Shown: positions 33,501 to 42,241, counted from the first letter of the stretch. The stretch: DNA of 64,000 bases from Akkermansia sp. (GCA_017435365.1 JAFSFD010000027.1:1-64000); one strand, 5' to 3'. Made by a program: numbers and translations. Notes: generated from the sequence alone by a model not told the origin.

Positions 33501-35946
33501 GCCCCAGGTGGCCCAGCCCCACATCCACCAGCACCTGCAGGCGGGCGGCAATGCGGCGGGCGCGGGCATTCTTCTCGCGAGCAAAGATCCGCTGGGCGGT
33601 GGCGATATCCAGCGCGAGCATTTCAGCCATATTGTAGCCCAGCAGGGTGAGACTGAGGGCCTGCTCCGTATAGCGCGTGCCGTGGCACAGGGCGCAGGGC
33701 ACAAAGATATCGGAAAGGAACTGCATTTCCACCTTTTCCTGCCCCAGGCCGGCGCAGCGCGGGCAGCGGCCATCGCCGCTGTTGAAGGAGAAGTAGCCGG
33801 GCTTCAGCCCACGCGCCTGGGCAGCAGGCTCGGCCACAAACAGGGCGCGGATATCCTCGAACACACCGATATACACCGCCGGGGTGCTGCGTGGCGTGCG
33901 CACGATGGGGCTCTGGTCCACCAGCACCACTTCCTCCACCGCATCCAGCCCGGCAATGCGGCGCACCTTCACCTCGTCCTCGTCATCCAGCTCCTCCGGG
34001 TGCAGGGTGCCGAAGAGCACCTGGCAGGCCAGCGTGCTCTTGCCGCTGCCGGAAACACCGGTGAGGCAGTTGTACACCCCCAGCGGGATTTCCACCGTGA
34101 AATCGTGCAGGTTGTGGCATTCCGCCCCCTCGATGCGGATGGCTCCCTTTCCCTTGCGGCGGCGGGGCGGCACCGGTATGCAGCGGGTGCCGCTCAGGTA
34201 CTGGCCGGTGAGGGATTTCTGATCCGTCAGAATCCCGCGGGGTTCTCCGGCATACACCAGTTCACCACCGGAGGCACCGCTGCCGGGGCCCATGTCCACC
34301 AGGTAATCCGCCGCCCGCATCACAGCCTCCTCATGCTCCACCACCACCAAGGTGTTCCCGCGGTGCGCCAGGCGGCGCATGGCGGCTATCAGCCGGGCCG
34401 TATCGCGGGCATGCAGGCCGACGGTCGGTTCATCCAGCACAAAAAGCGTTTCTGTCAGTGCCGCGCCCAGACAGGTGGTGAGGCTCACGCGCTCAATCTC
34501 GCCACCGGAAAGCGAGCGGGTCAGGCGGCTGGCCGCAATATAGCCCAGCCCCACCTCGCAGAGGTAAGCCACGCGGCTGCGGAACTCCTTCACCGCCTGC
34601 TCCAGTGAGCGGTCGGCCCCGGTGTGCCCCAGCACATGCTCATCCAGCCAGGGCAGCAGCTCATCCATAGGCAATGCCTGCACCTGAGGCACCGTGAGCC
34701 CGCCAATCGTGAAGGCCAGAGCCTCCGGACGCAGACGCCCGCCGTGGCAATCCGGGCACACGCTGTACACGCGGTAATAGGCCAGGAACACACGCGCGCT
34801 GAGCTTGTGCGCATGCTTCTCCATGTCATCGAAAATCCCCTTGTACCCATACCACAGGCCGCGGTCGAACGCCTCCCACACGTCCATATCCCCGGCTTCG
34901 CCATAGAAAACCCAGTCCTGCTCCCGCTGCGAGAGCTCGCACCAGGGCACATTCATGCGCACCGCGCGGGCTCGCTTGTTGGCCCGCACCAGGTCTTTGT
35001 AGCAGGCGGAAAGCGTGGCGGAAGAGAGCATCTTCAGGGCACCATCGGCAATCGTCTTATCGGGAATGATGCCCTTGTTGTAATCGTAGGTGATGCTGCG
35101 GCCATAGCCCTTGCAGGACGGACAAGCCCCCAGCGGCGAATTGCCGCTGAACAGACCGGGGCGTGGCTCCTGCAGCGGGTACCAGTCGCTGCGGAACTGG
35201 CGGGGTTCCTGCCAGCGACCATCCGCACCTGCACGGGAAACCCAGGCCACATCCTGCCCCAGATGCAGGGCGGTCTCCAGCGCTTCCATCAGGCGGGCGC
35301 GGGAATCGACCACCAGCTTCACGCGGTCCTGCACCACCAGCCAGTTCTCCATGCCCAGCTCGGCCTCCGTGGCAGCCGAAAGGCGCAGCACTTCCCCGCC
35401 GGCCAGCACACGCAGATAGCCCTGCGCCTCCAGCGCCTGCCGCATTTCATCGAACGTGCCCACCGGGCGTACGGCAAAGCAGACCAGCGCAGACTCACCG
35501 GGATGTGCCGCAATAAGTTCATCCGCCACGCCCTGCGGGGTGGCCGGGCGCACCACGTTGCCTGCGGCATCGCGCCCCACGGCCATGCGCGAGAAGATAA
35601 GCTTCAGGTACTCATTCATCCCGGTCATGGTGCCCACGGTGCTGCGCGAGTTCTTCACCGAATTGCGCTGCCCCAGGGCAATCGCAGGCGGCACATTCTC
35701 CACCGCTTCCACTGCGGGGCGGTCCATGCGGTCCATGAACTGGCGCACGTAGGGCGAGAAGGTCTCTACATAGCGCCGCTGCCCCTCGGCATATAAGGTA
35801 CTCATGGCCAGAGATGTCTTGCCGCTGCCGCTCGGCCCGGTCACCACCGTGATGCCGCCCAGCGGTATATCCACATCCACCCCCTTCAGGTTGTGCTCCC
35901 GCGCTCCCCGTATGTGAATCTCTCTGTCCACGCCCTGTTGATTCAT
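30430..35946 (-). CDS. uvrA: Double-length excinuclease subunit A with four ABC modules
   Basis: 1838 residues, about twice normal UvrA (940). Four Walker A lysines are at about 43, 636, 995 and 1530 (GPSGSGKT, GVSGSGKS, GLSGSGKS, GPSGAGKT), with four LSGGE signatures and matching LDEPT/IEEPT motifs. Several zinc-type Cys pairs are present (CPSCKGYG, CPRCAGLG, CPHCLGHG, CEACKGTG). The protein is thus two UvrA units fused head to tail. UvrA finds bulky DNA damage and loads UvrB. The promoter at 35953-35981 predicts a leaderless mRNA from this ATG. The last 34 codons are the integration target of the neighbouring island. Confidence 0.95.
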   Translation of the reverse strand: MNQQGVDREIHIRGAREHNLKGVDVDIPLGGITVVTGPSGSGKTSLAMSTLYAEGQRRYVETFSPYVRQFMDRMDRPAVEAVENVPPAIALGQRNSVKNSRSTVGTMTGMNEYLKLIFSRMAVGRDAAGNVVRPATPQGVADELIAAHPGESALVCFAVRPVGTFDEMRQALEAQGYLRVLAGGEVLRLSAATEAELGMENWLVVQDRVKLVVDSRARLMEALETALHLGQDVAWVSRAGADGRWQEPRQFRSDWYPLQEPRPGLFSGNSPLGACPSCKGYGRSITYDYNKGIIPDKTIADGALKMLSSATLSACYKDLVRANKRARAVRMNVPWCELSQREQDWVFYGEAGDMDVWEAFDRGLWYGYKGIFDDMEKHAHKLSARVFLAYYRVYSVCPDCHGGRLRPEALAFTIGGLTVPQVQALPMDELLPWLDEHVLGHTGADRSLEQAVKEFRSRVAYLCEVGLGYIAASRLTRSLSGGEIERVSLTTCLGAALTETLFVLDEPTVGLHARDTARLIAAMRRLAHRGNTLVVVEHEEAVMRAADYLVDMGPGSGASGGELVYAGEPRGILTDQKSLTGQYLSGTRCIPVPPRRRKGKGAIRIEGAECHNLHDFTVEIPLGVYNCLTGVSGSGKSTLACQVLFGTLHPEELDDEDEVKVRRIAGLDAVEEVVLVDQSPIVRTPRSTPAVYIGVFEDIRALFVAEPAAQARGLKPGYFSFNSGDGRCPRCAGLGQEKVEMQFLSDIFVPCALCHGTRYTEQALSLTLLGYNMAEMLALDIATAQRIFAREKNARARRIAARLQVLVDVGLGHLGLGQPLNTLSGGENQRLKLAHILVDALTGEKQGKGRLLILDEPGTGLHFRDLEVLLRVFDRLVEQGNTLLVIEHNMELIKCADHVIDLGPEGGTGGGLLVAQGTPEEVAATGAGYTAHFLADALQMEYDELPLMAAEEHDSSVPEGVIALRGARHHQLKNIDVDIPRDAMTVVTGLSGSGKSTLAFDIIFAEGQKRFMDVMSPYARQFTEQMETPDIDRLTGLPPTVAIEQNRSRGGCKSTVGTVTEVWQFLRLLYAKLGQPHCPKCRVPVGRRSPAEIQELVQQEIATRPASLMIAAPVVRNRKGHYADLARWAVKKKYPYLRADGVLVAADAFTPLDRYANHDVDVVLAEICVQGNRITVNGAEADYAGIMETVSRALEMGDGFIRLLKGKQEQLIGTRLTCPQCGESFAEPEPSTFSFNSPRGWCPHCLGHGRVGKVKAGAKPEEKLSQLEVELKYDRDVERAAAREEESVLCPVCHGSRLNPFAMGVTLFGKNIAEIGKLAADDALPVVESWKFEGRDAEIARNVMAEIAPRLRFLQRVGLGYLSLDRAATTLSGGETQRIRLAAQLGSELRGVLYVLDEPTIGLHPQDNERLLHTLADLKQRGNTLLVVEHDEDTMRAADHIIDLGPAAGVHGGEIMAQGSFDEVEHNPASVTGRALLSREKHPCCGKYLPMKDAEWLEIEGCTLHNLKNVNLRIPRARFTVVTGPSGAGKTSLITETLGPAVREALGGRISREERAAWKKSRGLDSVRALYQVDQSPLGKTPRSTPATYIGIFNEIRALFAQSADARRLGFDAGRFSFNTAAGHCEACKGTGYQRQEMDFLPPCTVPCETCRGARYNSRTLQVRYKGKNIAEVLNMDMEEAAEFFASQPRLADPLRLLCDTGLGYLTLGQASNTLSGGEAQRIKLVAELIKGRRAALNAIRKGKALPQDLYIIEEPTIGLHPHDVRLLVQVLRRLVEMGNTVVVIEHNLELICEADYIIDVGPGAGAAGGTITAQGTVRQLARAKSPTAPFIKAELER

Positions 35947-35952
35947 AGAATT

Positions 35953-35981
35953 ATTCTAAACTAGCAAGCGAGCAAACGCAA
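35953..35981 (-). promoter_or_regulatory. uvrA promoter, leaderless type
   Basis: On the minus strand TTGCGT (35976-35981), 17-bp spacer, TAGAAT (35953-35958). The -10 box ends 6 nt before the ATG at 35946. I see no LexA-like box. Confidence 0.7.
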
Positions 35982-36023
35982 GCCGAATTTGTGTCTGCGC
36001 GCGCAGGGAAAACGATAATTCTT

Positions 36024-36115
36024 TGTCGAAGCACGGGACTTCAGTCCCGATTGGAAGCACCGTTATTTCGGGACTGAAGTCCCGTGCCCCGACAACGACA
36101 AACATCAATTTGTCC
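36024..36115 (+). repeat. Element R, copy 4 (left end missing)
   Basis: Contains the central inverted repeat with the common loop orientation and the right part to CAAACATCAATTTGTC. The left outer part is lost; homology begins at TTTGTCGAAGCACGGG. Confidence 0.85.
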
Positions 36116-36167
36116 GTCACCACCAATGCGGATAACGCATCAATCTTTAATTGCCTCATCAATAAGC

Positions 36168-36196
36168 TGGACTGCTGGCTGTAAACATGCTAGCTT
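36168..36196 (+). promoter_or_regulatory. Promoter of the two-gene membrane-protein unit
   Basis: TGGACT (36168-36173), 17-bp spacer, TAGCTT (36191-36196), followed 23 nt later by the ATG at 36219. The -35 is weak but the -10 fits the TAGnnT pattern seen elsewhere. Confidence 0.45.
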
Positions 36197-36218
36197 ATGA
36201 AGCGAACGGAGGCACACC

Positions 36219-36722
36219 ATGGCAGAACTGGACTGGCTGGAAAACAATGCATACACCAGGCAGCAGAACCGCAGCGCAAACCTGTGGGGAGCGCTGGGGT
36301 TCCTGCTGATTGCCCTGCTGTGGGGCGGGCCGGTATTCCACCTCTGGCAGGATACCTGCTACATTCTGCAGGCGGATGCCAATACCACCGTGGAGGGCTA
36401 TGTGGAGCGGATAACGGGCCGCGGCGCAAAACGAGGCAGCATCGAAGTTCACATCGAATACAAGGGCCAGAACTACACCGTGCGGCGCATGGGCCAAAGC
36501 TTCACCAACCCGATGTTCGAGGATGCCCGCGAGAGCCGCCGCGTAACTGTATACGTGAACCGGAATAATCCGAGCGAATCCGTGATGAGCCTGGAGATTT
36601 CTGCAGAGCATTGGATAGGAATCACCGTGTTCAGCCTTGCGGAACTGGGTCTGCTGGGAACCTCCCTGTATTTCTTCCGTTTTTATTGCCGCAACCGCCG
36701 GGAGGAAAAAGAAACTGAGTAA
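36219..36722 (+). CDS. DUF3592-like membrane protein
   Basis: 167 residues with two membrane helices: about 26-48 (LGFLLIALLWGGPVFHLW) and 128-150 (IGITVFSLAELGLLGTSLYFF). Between them is a beta-rich domain (TTVEGYVERITGR, VHIEYKGQNYTVRR, VTVYVNRNNPSESVM) like DUF3592 proteins of unknown function. It lies 8 nt upstream of the next gene, so they probably form one transcript. Confidence 0.7.
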   Translation: MAELDWLENNAYTRQQNRSANLWGALGFLLIALLWGGPVFHLWQDTCYILQADANTTVEGYVERITGRGAKRGSIEVHIEYKGQNYTVRRMGQSFTNPMFEDARESRRVTVYVNRNNPSESVMSLEISAEHWIGITVFSLAELGLLGTSLYFFRFYCRNRREEKETE

Positions 36723-36730
36723 GATATCTG

Positions 36731-37999
36731 ATGAAAGCAATGAAGAAGATTCTGCGTTATGCACTGGGCCGCAACTGGGTGATGCCGCTGGTTGCAGTGC
36801 TGGGGAACATCGCATGCACCGGCATGGCCGTTTTTCTGAGCGGGCTCACCGTTTCCGCAGCCGTGGAGGAACGCCACTGGCTCGGAAACATGCTCGATTA
36901 TGTGCTCGGGCCGCAACTGCTGCTGTTTCTGGGATTGCCGCTCTGGCTGCTGGCACTCACCATATTCCGACTGAGGAAGCGGCAGTACTATGTGGGCTGG
37001 GCCTGGTTCTGGTCATTCCTGGCGGGGCTGGCCATGCTGCCTTGCCTCATCATCAGTTCCTTCAGCATCTCATTTGGTTGTTACGATGATTTTACCCTGG
37101 GGATCAGGGTGCCCGATGAGCTTTCGCCGGAGCGCAAGCCGGGAATGGCCGTGCCGGTCAATATGCATTTCCAGCCGCCTTTGACCGAGGGAGATAATGC
37201 CACCCTGCCACCCATCGTGCAGCAATATGCCGACTTGTGCAAAACGGATAACGGCGTGGAAGTGAGCGGTGATGAAGCACTGCCGGACAATGCCCCGAAT
37301 GTGGAAAAACTGGCCGCTGAAGCCCCGGAGCTGCTGATGGAATACAAGCTGCGAGCCTTCTGCCACCGGGCCCTGACTCCCGGCGTGAAGGTGGCACCCC
37401 ACCTTTCGTTGCTGCAGCACCCGGATGAACCCGCCTTGCTCCGGGAGGAAGAAAGCTGGCACGGAGAAAAAGCAGAGGTCTGGCAGGTAGAGCTGCCGAA
37501 CCGTTGGAAAATCTATAACCACGCATACAGGTGGGGCAAGCATGAAATACCCTCCGCCTTTGAACGCAAAAAGCTGAAGCTGCTGGATGAAGTACTGGCT
37601 CCCCTGGCGGCTGAGCCCACACGCGAGAAACTGGATGCGCTGCTGCCCCCGCTGCCGGATAGGCCGGTGATTGTGCTGGCAGAGCATTTCCAGTCCGGTA
37701 TCTACCTGATGACACTGGTGGTGCCGCGCGACTACCCCGAGGGCAGTTTCAGCGTGACCGCCCGGGAATACACCAAAGGAAAGGAACTGAGCACCCATGT
37801 ACTGGACACCCTGCGACTGACGCCACGCCCCTGCGGGAGCATCTGCCAACTGGCCAGCACAGATTCATTCACCGTATACAGTGGCGAATGGGGTGAGTAT
37901 TACGCCTCTGTCTGGGAGCTGCATTTCACCCCGGCAGACGGGGGCGAATCCCGCTGCGTGAACAGCCAGCTCTACCTCATGCAGGGCTGGAGCCGGTGA
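36731..37999 (+). CDS. Membrane protein of unknown function
   Basis: 422 residues. Three hydrophobic segments in the first 115 residues (PLVAVLGNIACTGMAVFLSG, LGPQLLLFLGLPLWLLALTI, AWFWSFLAGLAMLPCLIISS) are followed by a large soluble domain of about 300 residues with several Trp/Tyr-rich strands near the C-terminus. I recognise no family. It shares a transcript with the DUF3592-like gene and converges with the next gene 4 nt away. Confidence 0.55.
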   Translation: MKAMKKILRYALGRNWVMPLVAVLGNIACTGMAVFLSGLTVSAAVEERHWLGNMLDYVLGPQLLLFLGLPLWLLALTIFRLRKRQYYVGWAWFWSFLAGLAMLPCLIISSFSISFGCYDDFTLGIRVPDELSPERKPGMAVPVNMHFQPPLTEGDNATLPPIVQQYADLCKTDNGVEVSGDEALPDNAPNVEKLAAEAPELLMEYKLRAFCHRALTPGVKVAPHLSLLQHPDEPALLREEESWHGEKAEVWQVELPNRWKIYNHAYRWGKHEIPSAFERKKLKLLDEVLAPLAAEPTREKLDALLPPLPDRPVIVLAEHFQSGIYLMTLVVPRDYPEGSFSVTAREYTKGKELSTHVLDTLRLTPRPCGSICQLASTDSFTVYSGEWGEYYASVWELHFTPADGGESRCVNSQLYLMQGWSR

Positions 38000-38003
38000 T
38001 GCA

Positions 38004-39068
38004 TCAGCGCGCCCCGGGCCGCTGCCCGAATTCCTGCAGAAGCGCGCAGATTTCGTCCCGGAAAACGGGATTCACGGGCAGGTTGCGTTCGGGTATCTCC
38101 ATGCACACACCAGCCTGCAGAGCCAGGCGGCAGCATGCCATGGCTCGCTGCCATTCTTCATCAGCCTCGATATATGCCAGGAACGGTTCCCATGAAGGGA
38201 TGGCCTGGTTCTGGTTCAGAATCCATTCCGCTTTCTGCACGCAGTCCTTATCCCAGAAACGAATACACCGCAATATGGATTCCTCGCCGCCGAAGACATG
38301 GGCGGGCAGCACCCCTGCCTGCTGCATCTGCCGCAAGCCGGGCAGCGTTCCATCCAGGCTCACCATCGTGCCCACGAACTCCCGGAGTTCCTCTGCGGTG
38401 AAGGGCTGTACGCGCGCGGCGGCCCAGGCCATCATGGCCCCGGCATCGCCACCATCACTCACGCAGGAAACCAAGGCAAACCGCAGGAGTGCATGGCGGG
38501 GGCTCTTGCGCACATCCACCCCGCGCTCCTCCACCACATAGTTCAGCAGCTCCAGTGCTTTTTCAACCGGGTGAGCAGGTGGTGCATACCTCACACGCCC
38601 CACAAGCGTAGCCATGACATCGGCATACATATCGCCCTCTTCCATATAAAACGGGTGAACAGGGTCTGCACCGCGCTCAGCAAAGGCCCGGGCGAGTTCG
38701 AACTGGTCATACACCACGGCATACCACATGGGCTGGAAACCCAGGGCGCTGTACACATCTCCCCGCCCGGTTTCAGCAGCCCTGCGGAACATCCGCAGCT
38801 CATCCAGGTTTGTCTTTTTCGCCTCGACACACCGCTGCCAGTACTCGCCCAGCTCCTCCACACACTCAGGCACGGGCACAGGCTCCAACCCACGCAGCAT
38901 CTCAGCCTCCACCTGCTGCAAAGCGGAGCGTTCCTGCGCAGACCAGCTTTCATGCAGCACCAGGTCGCTCCCCAGAAAGCGCCAGCCATGCAGATACCAC
39001 ACCACGCCCCCTGCCGCCAGCAGAAGCGCCACGATGATGCCGGCCAGAATATAGAGGGCCTTTTTCAT
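38004..39068 (-). CDS. Membrane-anchored protein with ankyrin-like helices
   Basis: 354 residues. One N-terminal membrane helix (LYILAGIIVALLLAAGGVVWYL, about 4-25), then an all-helical domain. The segment MWYAVVYDQFELARAFAERGADP resembles an ankyrin or similar helix-turn-helix repeat, and further pairs of helices follow. No other family is clear. Its ATG overlaps the stop of the upstream gene (39065-39068), so it is translated with the PH-like protein. Confidence 0.5.
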   Translation of the reverse strand: MKKALYILAGIIVALLLAAGGVVWYLHGWRFLGSDLVLHESWSAQERSALQQVEAEMLRGLEPVPVPECVEELGEYWQRCVEAKKTNLDELRMFRRAAETGRGDVYSALGFQPMWYAVVYDQFELARAFAERGADPVHPFYMEEGDMYADVMATLVGRVRYAPPAHPVEKALELLNYVVEERGVDVRKSPRHALLRFALVSCVSDGGDAGAMMAWAAARVQPFTAEELREFVGTMVSLDGTLPGLRQMQQAGVLPAHVFGGEESILRCIRFWDKDCVQKAEWILNQNQAIPSWEPFLAYIEADEEWQRAMACCRLALQAGVCMEIPERNLPVNPVFRDEICALLQEFGQRPGAR

Positions 39069-39616
39069 CCAATCTGATTCTCCAGTATTTTCTGCACCAC
39101 TTTCACGTTATCGATATCCATGAAGCCTATCTGCCGGATATCATCTACAATCTTCTCATTCCTCAGCGTCCAGGTATTCTGCGTGACAAAAACGATGTTG
39201 CCGGAGCCATCGCCGCGCACCGCCACGGCATCAATCATATCCCGATGGAGCGCAAAAGCATGAAGCCGGTGGCCGGTCAGACGGCCCTGCAACACTATCG
39301 CGCGGCGATTCGTGAGCAGATACAGGGTGCGGCGCGTGCAGCGCCATTTGCGCCACGGCTCACTGGCCACCCACAACAAAATGCCCCAGAACGGCAGGGT
39401 GAGCAGCGGTGCCAGTGGGTGCGCACGCCCCTGTTGCAGCATCAGTCCCAGCAGAATGACACTTACCAGCACAACCACAATCCACCTCAACCAGTCGCTG
39501 CGACAATCATGCTCTGCCCGGGGCTTGATGGCCAGCACCAGCTGCTCATCATCCTGCAGCACCTTGCGTGCCGCGGTGATATCCTCATCGCTCAATCCCC
39601 AATCCAGAATGCTCAT
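39065..39616 (-). CDS. Membrane protein with bacterial PH-like domain
   Basis: 183 residues. Two membrane helices at about 43-62 and 68-86 (WIVVVLVSVILLGLML, LLTLPFWGILLWVAS) precede YLLTNRRAIVLQGR, the signature strand of bacterial PH (bPH) domains, and a further beta-rich part. The promoter at 39626-39653 would leave a 3-nt leader. It heads a two-gene minus-strand unit with the ankyrin-like protein. Confidence 0.65.
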   Translation of the reverse strand: MSILDWGLSDEDITAARKVLQDDEQLVLAIKPRAEHDCRSDWLRWIVVVLVSVILLGLMLQQGRAHPLAPLLTLPFWGILLWVASEPWRKWRCTRRTLYLLTNRRAIVLQGRLTGHRLHAFALHRDMIDAVAVRGDGSGNIVFVTQNTWTLRNEKIVDDIRQIGFMDIDNVKVVQKILENQIG

Positions 39617-39625
39617 ACCGTTTCC

Positions 39626-39653
39626 ATACTAGCACAAACGCACAGGATTTCAA
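39626..39653 (-). promoter_or_regulatory. Promoter of the PH-like gene
   Basis: On the minus strand TTGAAA (39648-39653), 16-bp spacer, TAGTAT (39626-39631); predicted leader about 3 nt. Confidence 0.5.
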
Positions 39654-39731
39654 ACTTATTTTTATACAGATCTCCTCCGCGCCACACGCGTGTCCCATAG
39701 ATTTGGTAAGCAATAGAAACATCACTATCTG

Positions 39732-39880
39732 CCCGACAAATTGGAATTTGGCGGGGAACTCTGTCGGAGCACGGGACTTCAGTCCCGATTGGAAGCACCG
39801 TTATTTCGGGACTGAAGTCCCGTGCCCCGACAATGACAAACATCAATTTATCGAGTTCTGAACTCAAACTTTGGGTCACG
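39732..39880 (+). repeat. Element R, copy 5 (complete)
   Basis: Complete copy: left end CCGACAAATTGGAATTTG, central inverted repeat around the loop ATTGGAAGCACCGTTATTT, right end CATCAATTTATCGAG, and ACTCAAACTTTGGG at the edge. Used with the copy at 63206 as reference for the others. Confidence 0.88.
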
Positions 39881-39886
39881 TTTGAC

Positions 39887-40732
39887 CTACGACAGCATGC
39901 GCTCCAGCACCTCGCGCAGGGGGTAGCTACCATAAAAATCACACGCGCGCAACCGCTCCGCATGCTTCTTCAGCATGGGTAACAGCCCGGCATACATGGT
40001 ACGCAACTCGCCCACGGCATGCCCGGCGCCCTTCGGGTCATCCTCGCGGTACAGCCGAATGCGGGAGCTGAGCTCCATGTACCGGTTGCCCAGCTTGTTC
40101 AATTCTTCCGGAGCCGAGGCGGCAGAGCCGGCATCCGTGATGGAATCCAACACGCGACCGGCACGGAGCATCAGCTCGCGCTGCTCGTTGGCGGCATTCA
40201 TCAGTTGCCGGTCTGTATCAGCCCGGCGCTGTTCGTCCTCCTTGAATCCCAACTTAAGGTAAGCATGTAATTCGGGTGAATCCGGCACACCGGCTAACTT
40301 GCGGACTCTCTGAAAGACCTCCAGATGGCGTTTCTGCTGCTCCAGCGTCACGGCGCGGAACTCACTGAGCAATTCCACAAAGCCATCCACATCCATAAAG
40401 GTGCGCCCCTGTTCTCCCAGCTTCTGCTGCAGCTCACCCCGCAGGGCATTGATTGATTCCCGCTCGGCCTGGTTCTGCAATGTAATCTCCGCAACTGCGG
40501 CCATGCGGGCGGAAGGCGCCTCTATCTTCTCCAAATTCCGTACGCGTTCATACAGGGCATCATTATACGCGGCAGATGCCTGCAGGATTTCGCGCAACGC
40601 CGCATGCTCCTCAGTTTCCCGGGGCTCTCCCGGCAATTCCCGCCCCACTTTCCGGCGATGCACCACTGCCGCCCCTGCCACGCCCGCCAGCAGCAGGCCC
40701 GCACTCATCCATGCTATACTACGTAACTTCAT
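39887..40732 (-). CDS. Exported or membrane-anchored helical protein
   Basis: 281 residues. The N-terminus is a signal peptide or anchor (RSIAWMSAGLLLAGVAGAAVV). The rest is charged helix with long coiled-coil stretches (about 40-250), such as LEKIEAPSARMAAVAEITL and FQRVRKLAGVPDSPEL. I recognise no family. It has its own promoter and ends just before element R copy 5. Confidence 0.55.
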   Translation of the reverse strand: MKLRSIAWMSAGLLLAGVAGAAVVHRRKVGRELPGEPRETEEHAALREILQASAAYNDALYERVRNLEKIEAPSARMAAVAEITLQNQAERESINALRGELQQKLGEQGRTFMDVDGFVELLSEFRAVTLEQQKRHLEVFQRVRKLAGVPDSPELHAYLKLGFKEDEQRRADTDRQLMNAANEQRELMLRAGRVLDSITDAGSAASAPEELNKLGNRYMELSSRIRLYREDDPKGAGHAVGELRTMYAGLLPMLKKHAERLRACDFYGSYPLREVLERMLS

Positions 40733-40749
40733 ATCCGGAAAATCGGCCT

Positions 40750-40779
40750 AGTCTAACGCATGGTCCCCTGCACCGTCAA
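40750..40779 (-). promoter_or_regulatory. Promoter of the exported helical-protein gene
   Basis: On the minus strand TTGACG (40774-40779), 18-bp spacer, TAGACT (40750-40755), with the ATG about 11 nt after the predicted start. Confidence 0.6.
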
Positions 40780-40812
40780 GCTCATTTCCCGTTTCTCGGC
40801 ATCATGACAGAA

Positions 40813-40847
40813 AACCGGCTGGCGGGGCATCCACCAGCCGGTTGAAA
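40813..40847 (-). terminator. Terminator of the carboxynorspermidine synthase gene
   Basis: 10-bp stem AACCGGCTGG (40813-40822) with CCAGCCGGTT (40834-40843). On the minus strand it follows the stop at 40868 and is trailed by TTTTC; on the plus strand GAAAAAG follows. Confidence 0.75.
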
Positions 40848-40867
40848 AAGCGCTTCCTTATCTTGCC

Positions 40868-42094
40868 TTACTTCACCACGGTGAGGCTTTCGGCCTGTTC
40901 GCGGGTGAGCTCGATGCAGTTCCAGGGCAGGCCGTACTTGTTGAGGGCCTCCATGAAGGGATCGGGGTCATTCTGCTCCATGTTGAACACGCCGGCGCCG
41001 CTCCAGGTGCCGGTGAGAATCATGCGGCCACCGATGGCGGCAGGCACGCCGGTGGTGTAGGAAATGGCCTGGGAACCCACTTCCTTGAAGCATTCCTCGT
41101 GGTCGCAGATGTTGTAGATGTACACGGCCTTGTACTGGCCGTCCTTCTTACCCTGGATGACGCAGCCGATGCAGGTGCGGCCATGCGTGGTCTTGCCCAG
41201 GTCGCCGGGGTTCGGCAGCACCGCCTTCAGGAACTGCAGGGGGATAATCTCCACACCGTTGTACATGACCGGGTCGATGCGGGTCATGCCCACATTCTTG
41301 AGCACGGTGAGGTGGTTGATGTAGTTCGGGGAGAAGCTCATCCAGAACTGCGCACGCTTGATAGTGGGGATATGCTTCACGAGGGATTCCATCTCCTCGT
41401 GGTACATGCGGTAAATCTCATAGGTGCCCACGCCATCCGGGCAGGCAAAGGGCTGGTGCTTGCTCATGGCGGCGGTCTCCTGGAAGTCGCCGTCCTCCCA
41501 GTGGCGGCAGGGGGCGCTCACCTCGCGGATGTTGATTTCCGGGTTGAAGTTGGTGGCAAAAGCCTGGCCGTGGTCACCGCCGTTCACATCGATGATGTCG
41601 AGATATTCAATCTCATCAAAATGGTGCTTGAGGGCCCAGGCGGTGTACACATTGGTCACGCCCGGGTCGAAACCGGAACCCAGCAGGGCATACAGCCCGG
41701 CCTGCTTGAAGCGCTCCTGGTAGGCCCACTGCCAGCTGTACTCGAACTTCGCCACATCGCGGGGCTCGTAGTTGGCGGTGTCCATGTAATTCACACCGGC
41801 CTCAAGGCAGGCATCCATAAGGGGAAGGTCCTGATAGGGCAGCGCCACATTCAGCACCAGGTCAGCCTTCACCTCCTTGATGAGAGCCACCGTGGCAGCC
41901 ACATCATCGGCATCGACGGCATGCGTCGTAATCGTCACACCCTCGCGGGCGAGCACGTCTGCCGCAATGGCATCGCACTTGCTCCTGGTACGCGAGGCCA
42001 GATGGATGCTCTCATACACATCCGACATCTGGGCGCACTTGTGGGCCACCACGTGTCCCACACCACCGGCTCCGATAATGAGTACAGTTTTCAT
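40868..42094 (-). CDS. Carboxynorspermidine synthase (saccharopine dehydrogenase family)
   Basis: 408 residues from the ATG at 42094; the frame stays open upstream, but TVLIIGAGGVGHVVAH is the natural N-terminal Rossmann motif. Family blocks seen are HLASRTRSKCDAIA, MDTANYEPRD, LLGSGFDPGVTNVYTAW, VNGGDHGQ and YTTGVPAAIGGRM. The enzyme condenses aspartate semialdehyde with a diamine using NADPH, giving carboxynorspermidine or carboxyspermidine for polyamine synthesis. The usual decarboxylase partner (NspC) is not in the window. It is monocistronic and divergent from the moxR operon. Confidence 0.85.
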   Translation of the reverse strand: MKTVLIIGAGGVGHVVAHKCAQMSDVYESIHLASRTRSKCDAIAADVLAREGVTITTHAVDADDVAATVALIKEVKADLVLNVALPYQDLPLMDACLEAGVNYMDTANYEPRDVAKFEYSWQWAYQERFKQAGLYALLGSGFDPGVTNVYTAWALKHHFDEIEYLDIIDVNGGDHGQAFATNFNPEINIREVSAPCRHWEDGDFQETAAMSKHQPFACPDGVGTYEIYRMYHEEMESLVKHIPTIKRAQFWMSFSPNYINHLTVLKNVGMTRIDPVMYNGVEIIPLQFLKAVLPNPGDLGKTTHGRTCIGCVIQGKKDGQYKAVYIYNICDHEECFKEVGSQAISYTTGVPAAIGGRMILTGTWSGAGVFNMEQNDPDPFMEALNKYGLPWNCIELTREQAESLTVVK

Positions 42095-42241
42095 TGCACG
42101 CGCAGGATGCACTATAAGCACCCGCAAGTCAAGGATTTTTCTTTCGCAGCCTGAGATATGACTTACATACATCCGCATAGCAGTTTTGACATGGGATTGA
42201 ACGTGGAGTGGGTCATCTGCGTCAACTGACATTGAACAAAC

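Noticed and set aside
32473-34608. 711-codon open frame opposite uvrA (also one at 30586-32238)
   Set aside because: It lies wholly antisense to the strongly supported uvrA and is His/Gly/Gln-rich, as expected from GC-rich shadow frames.
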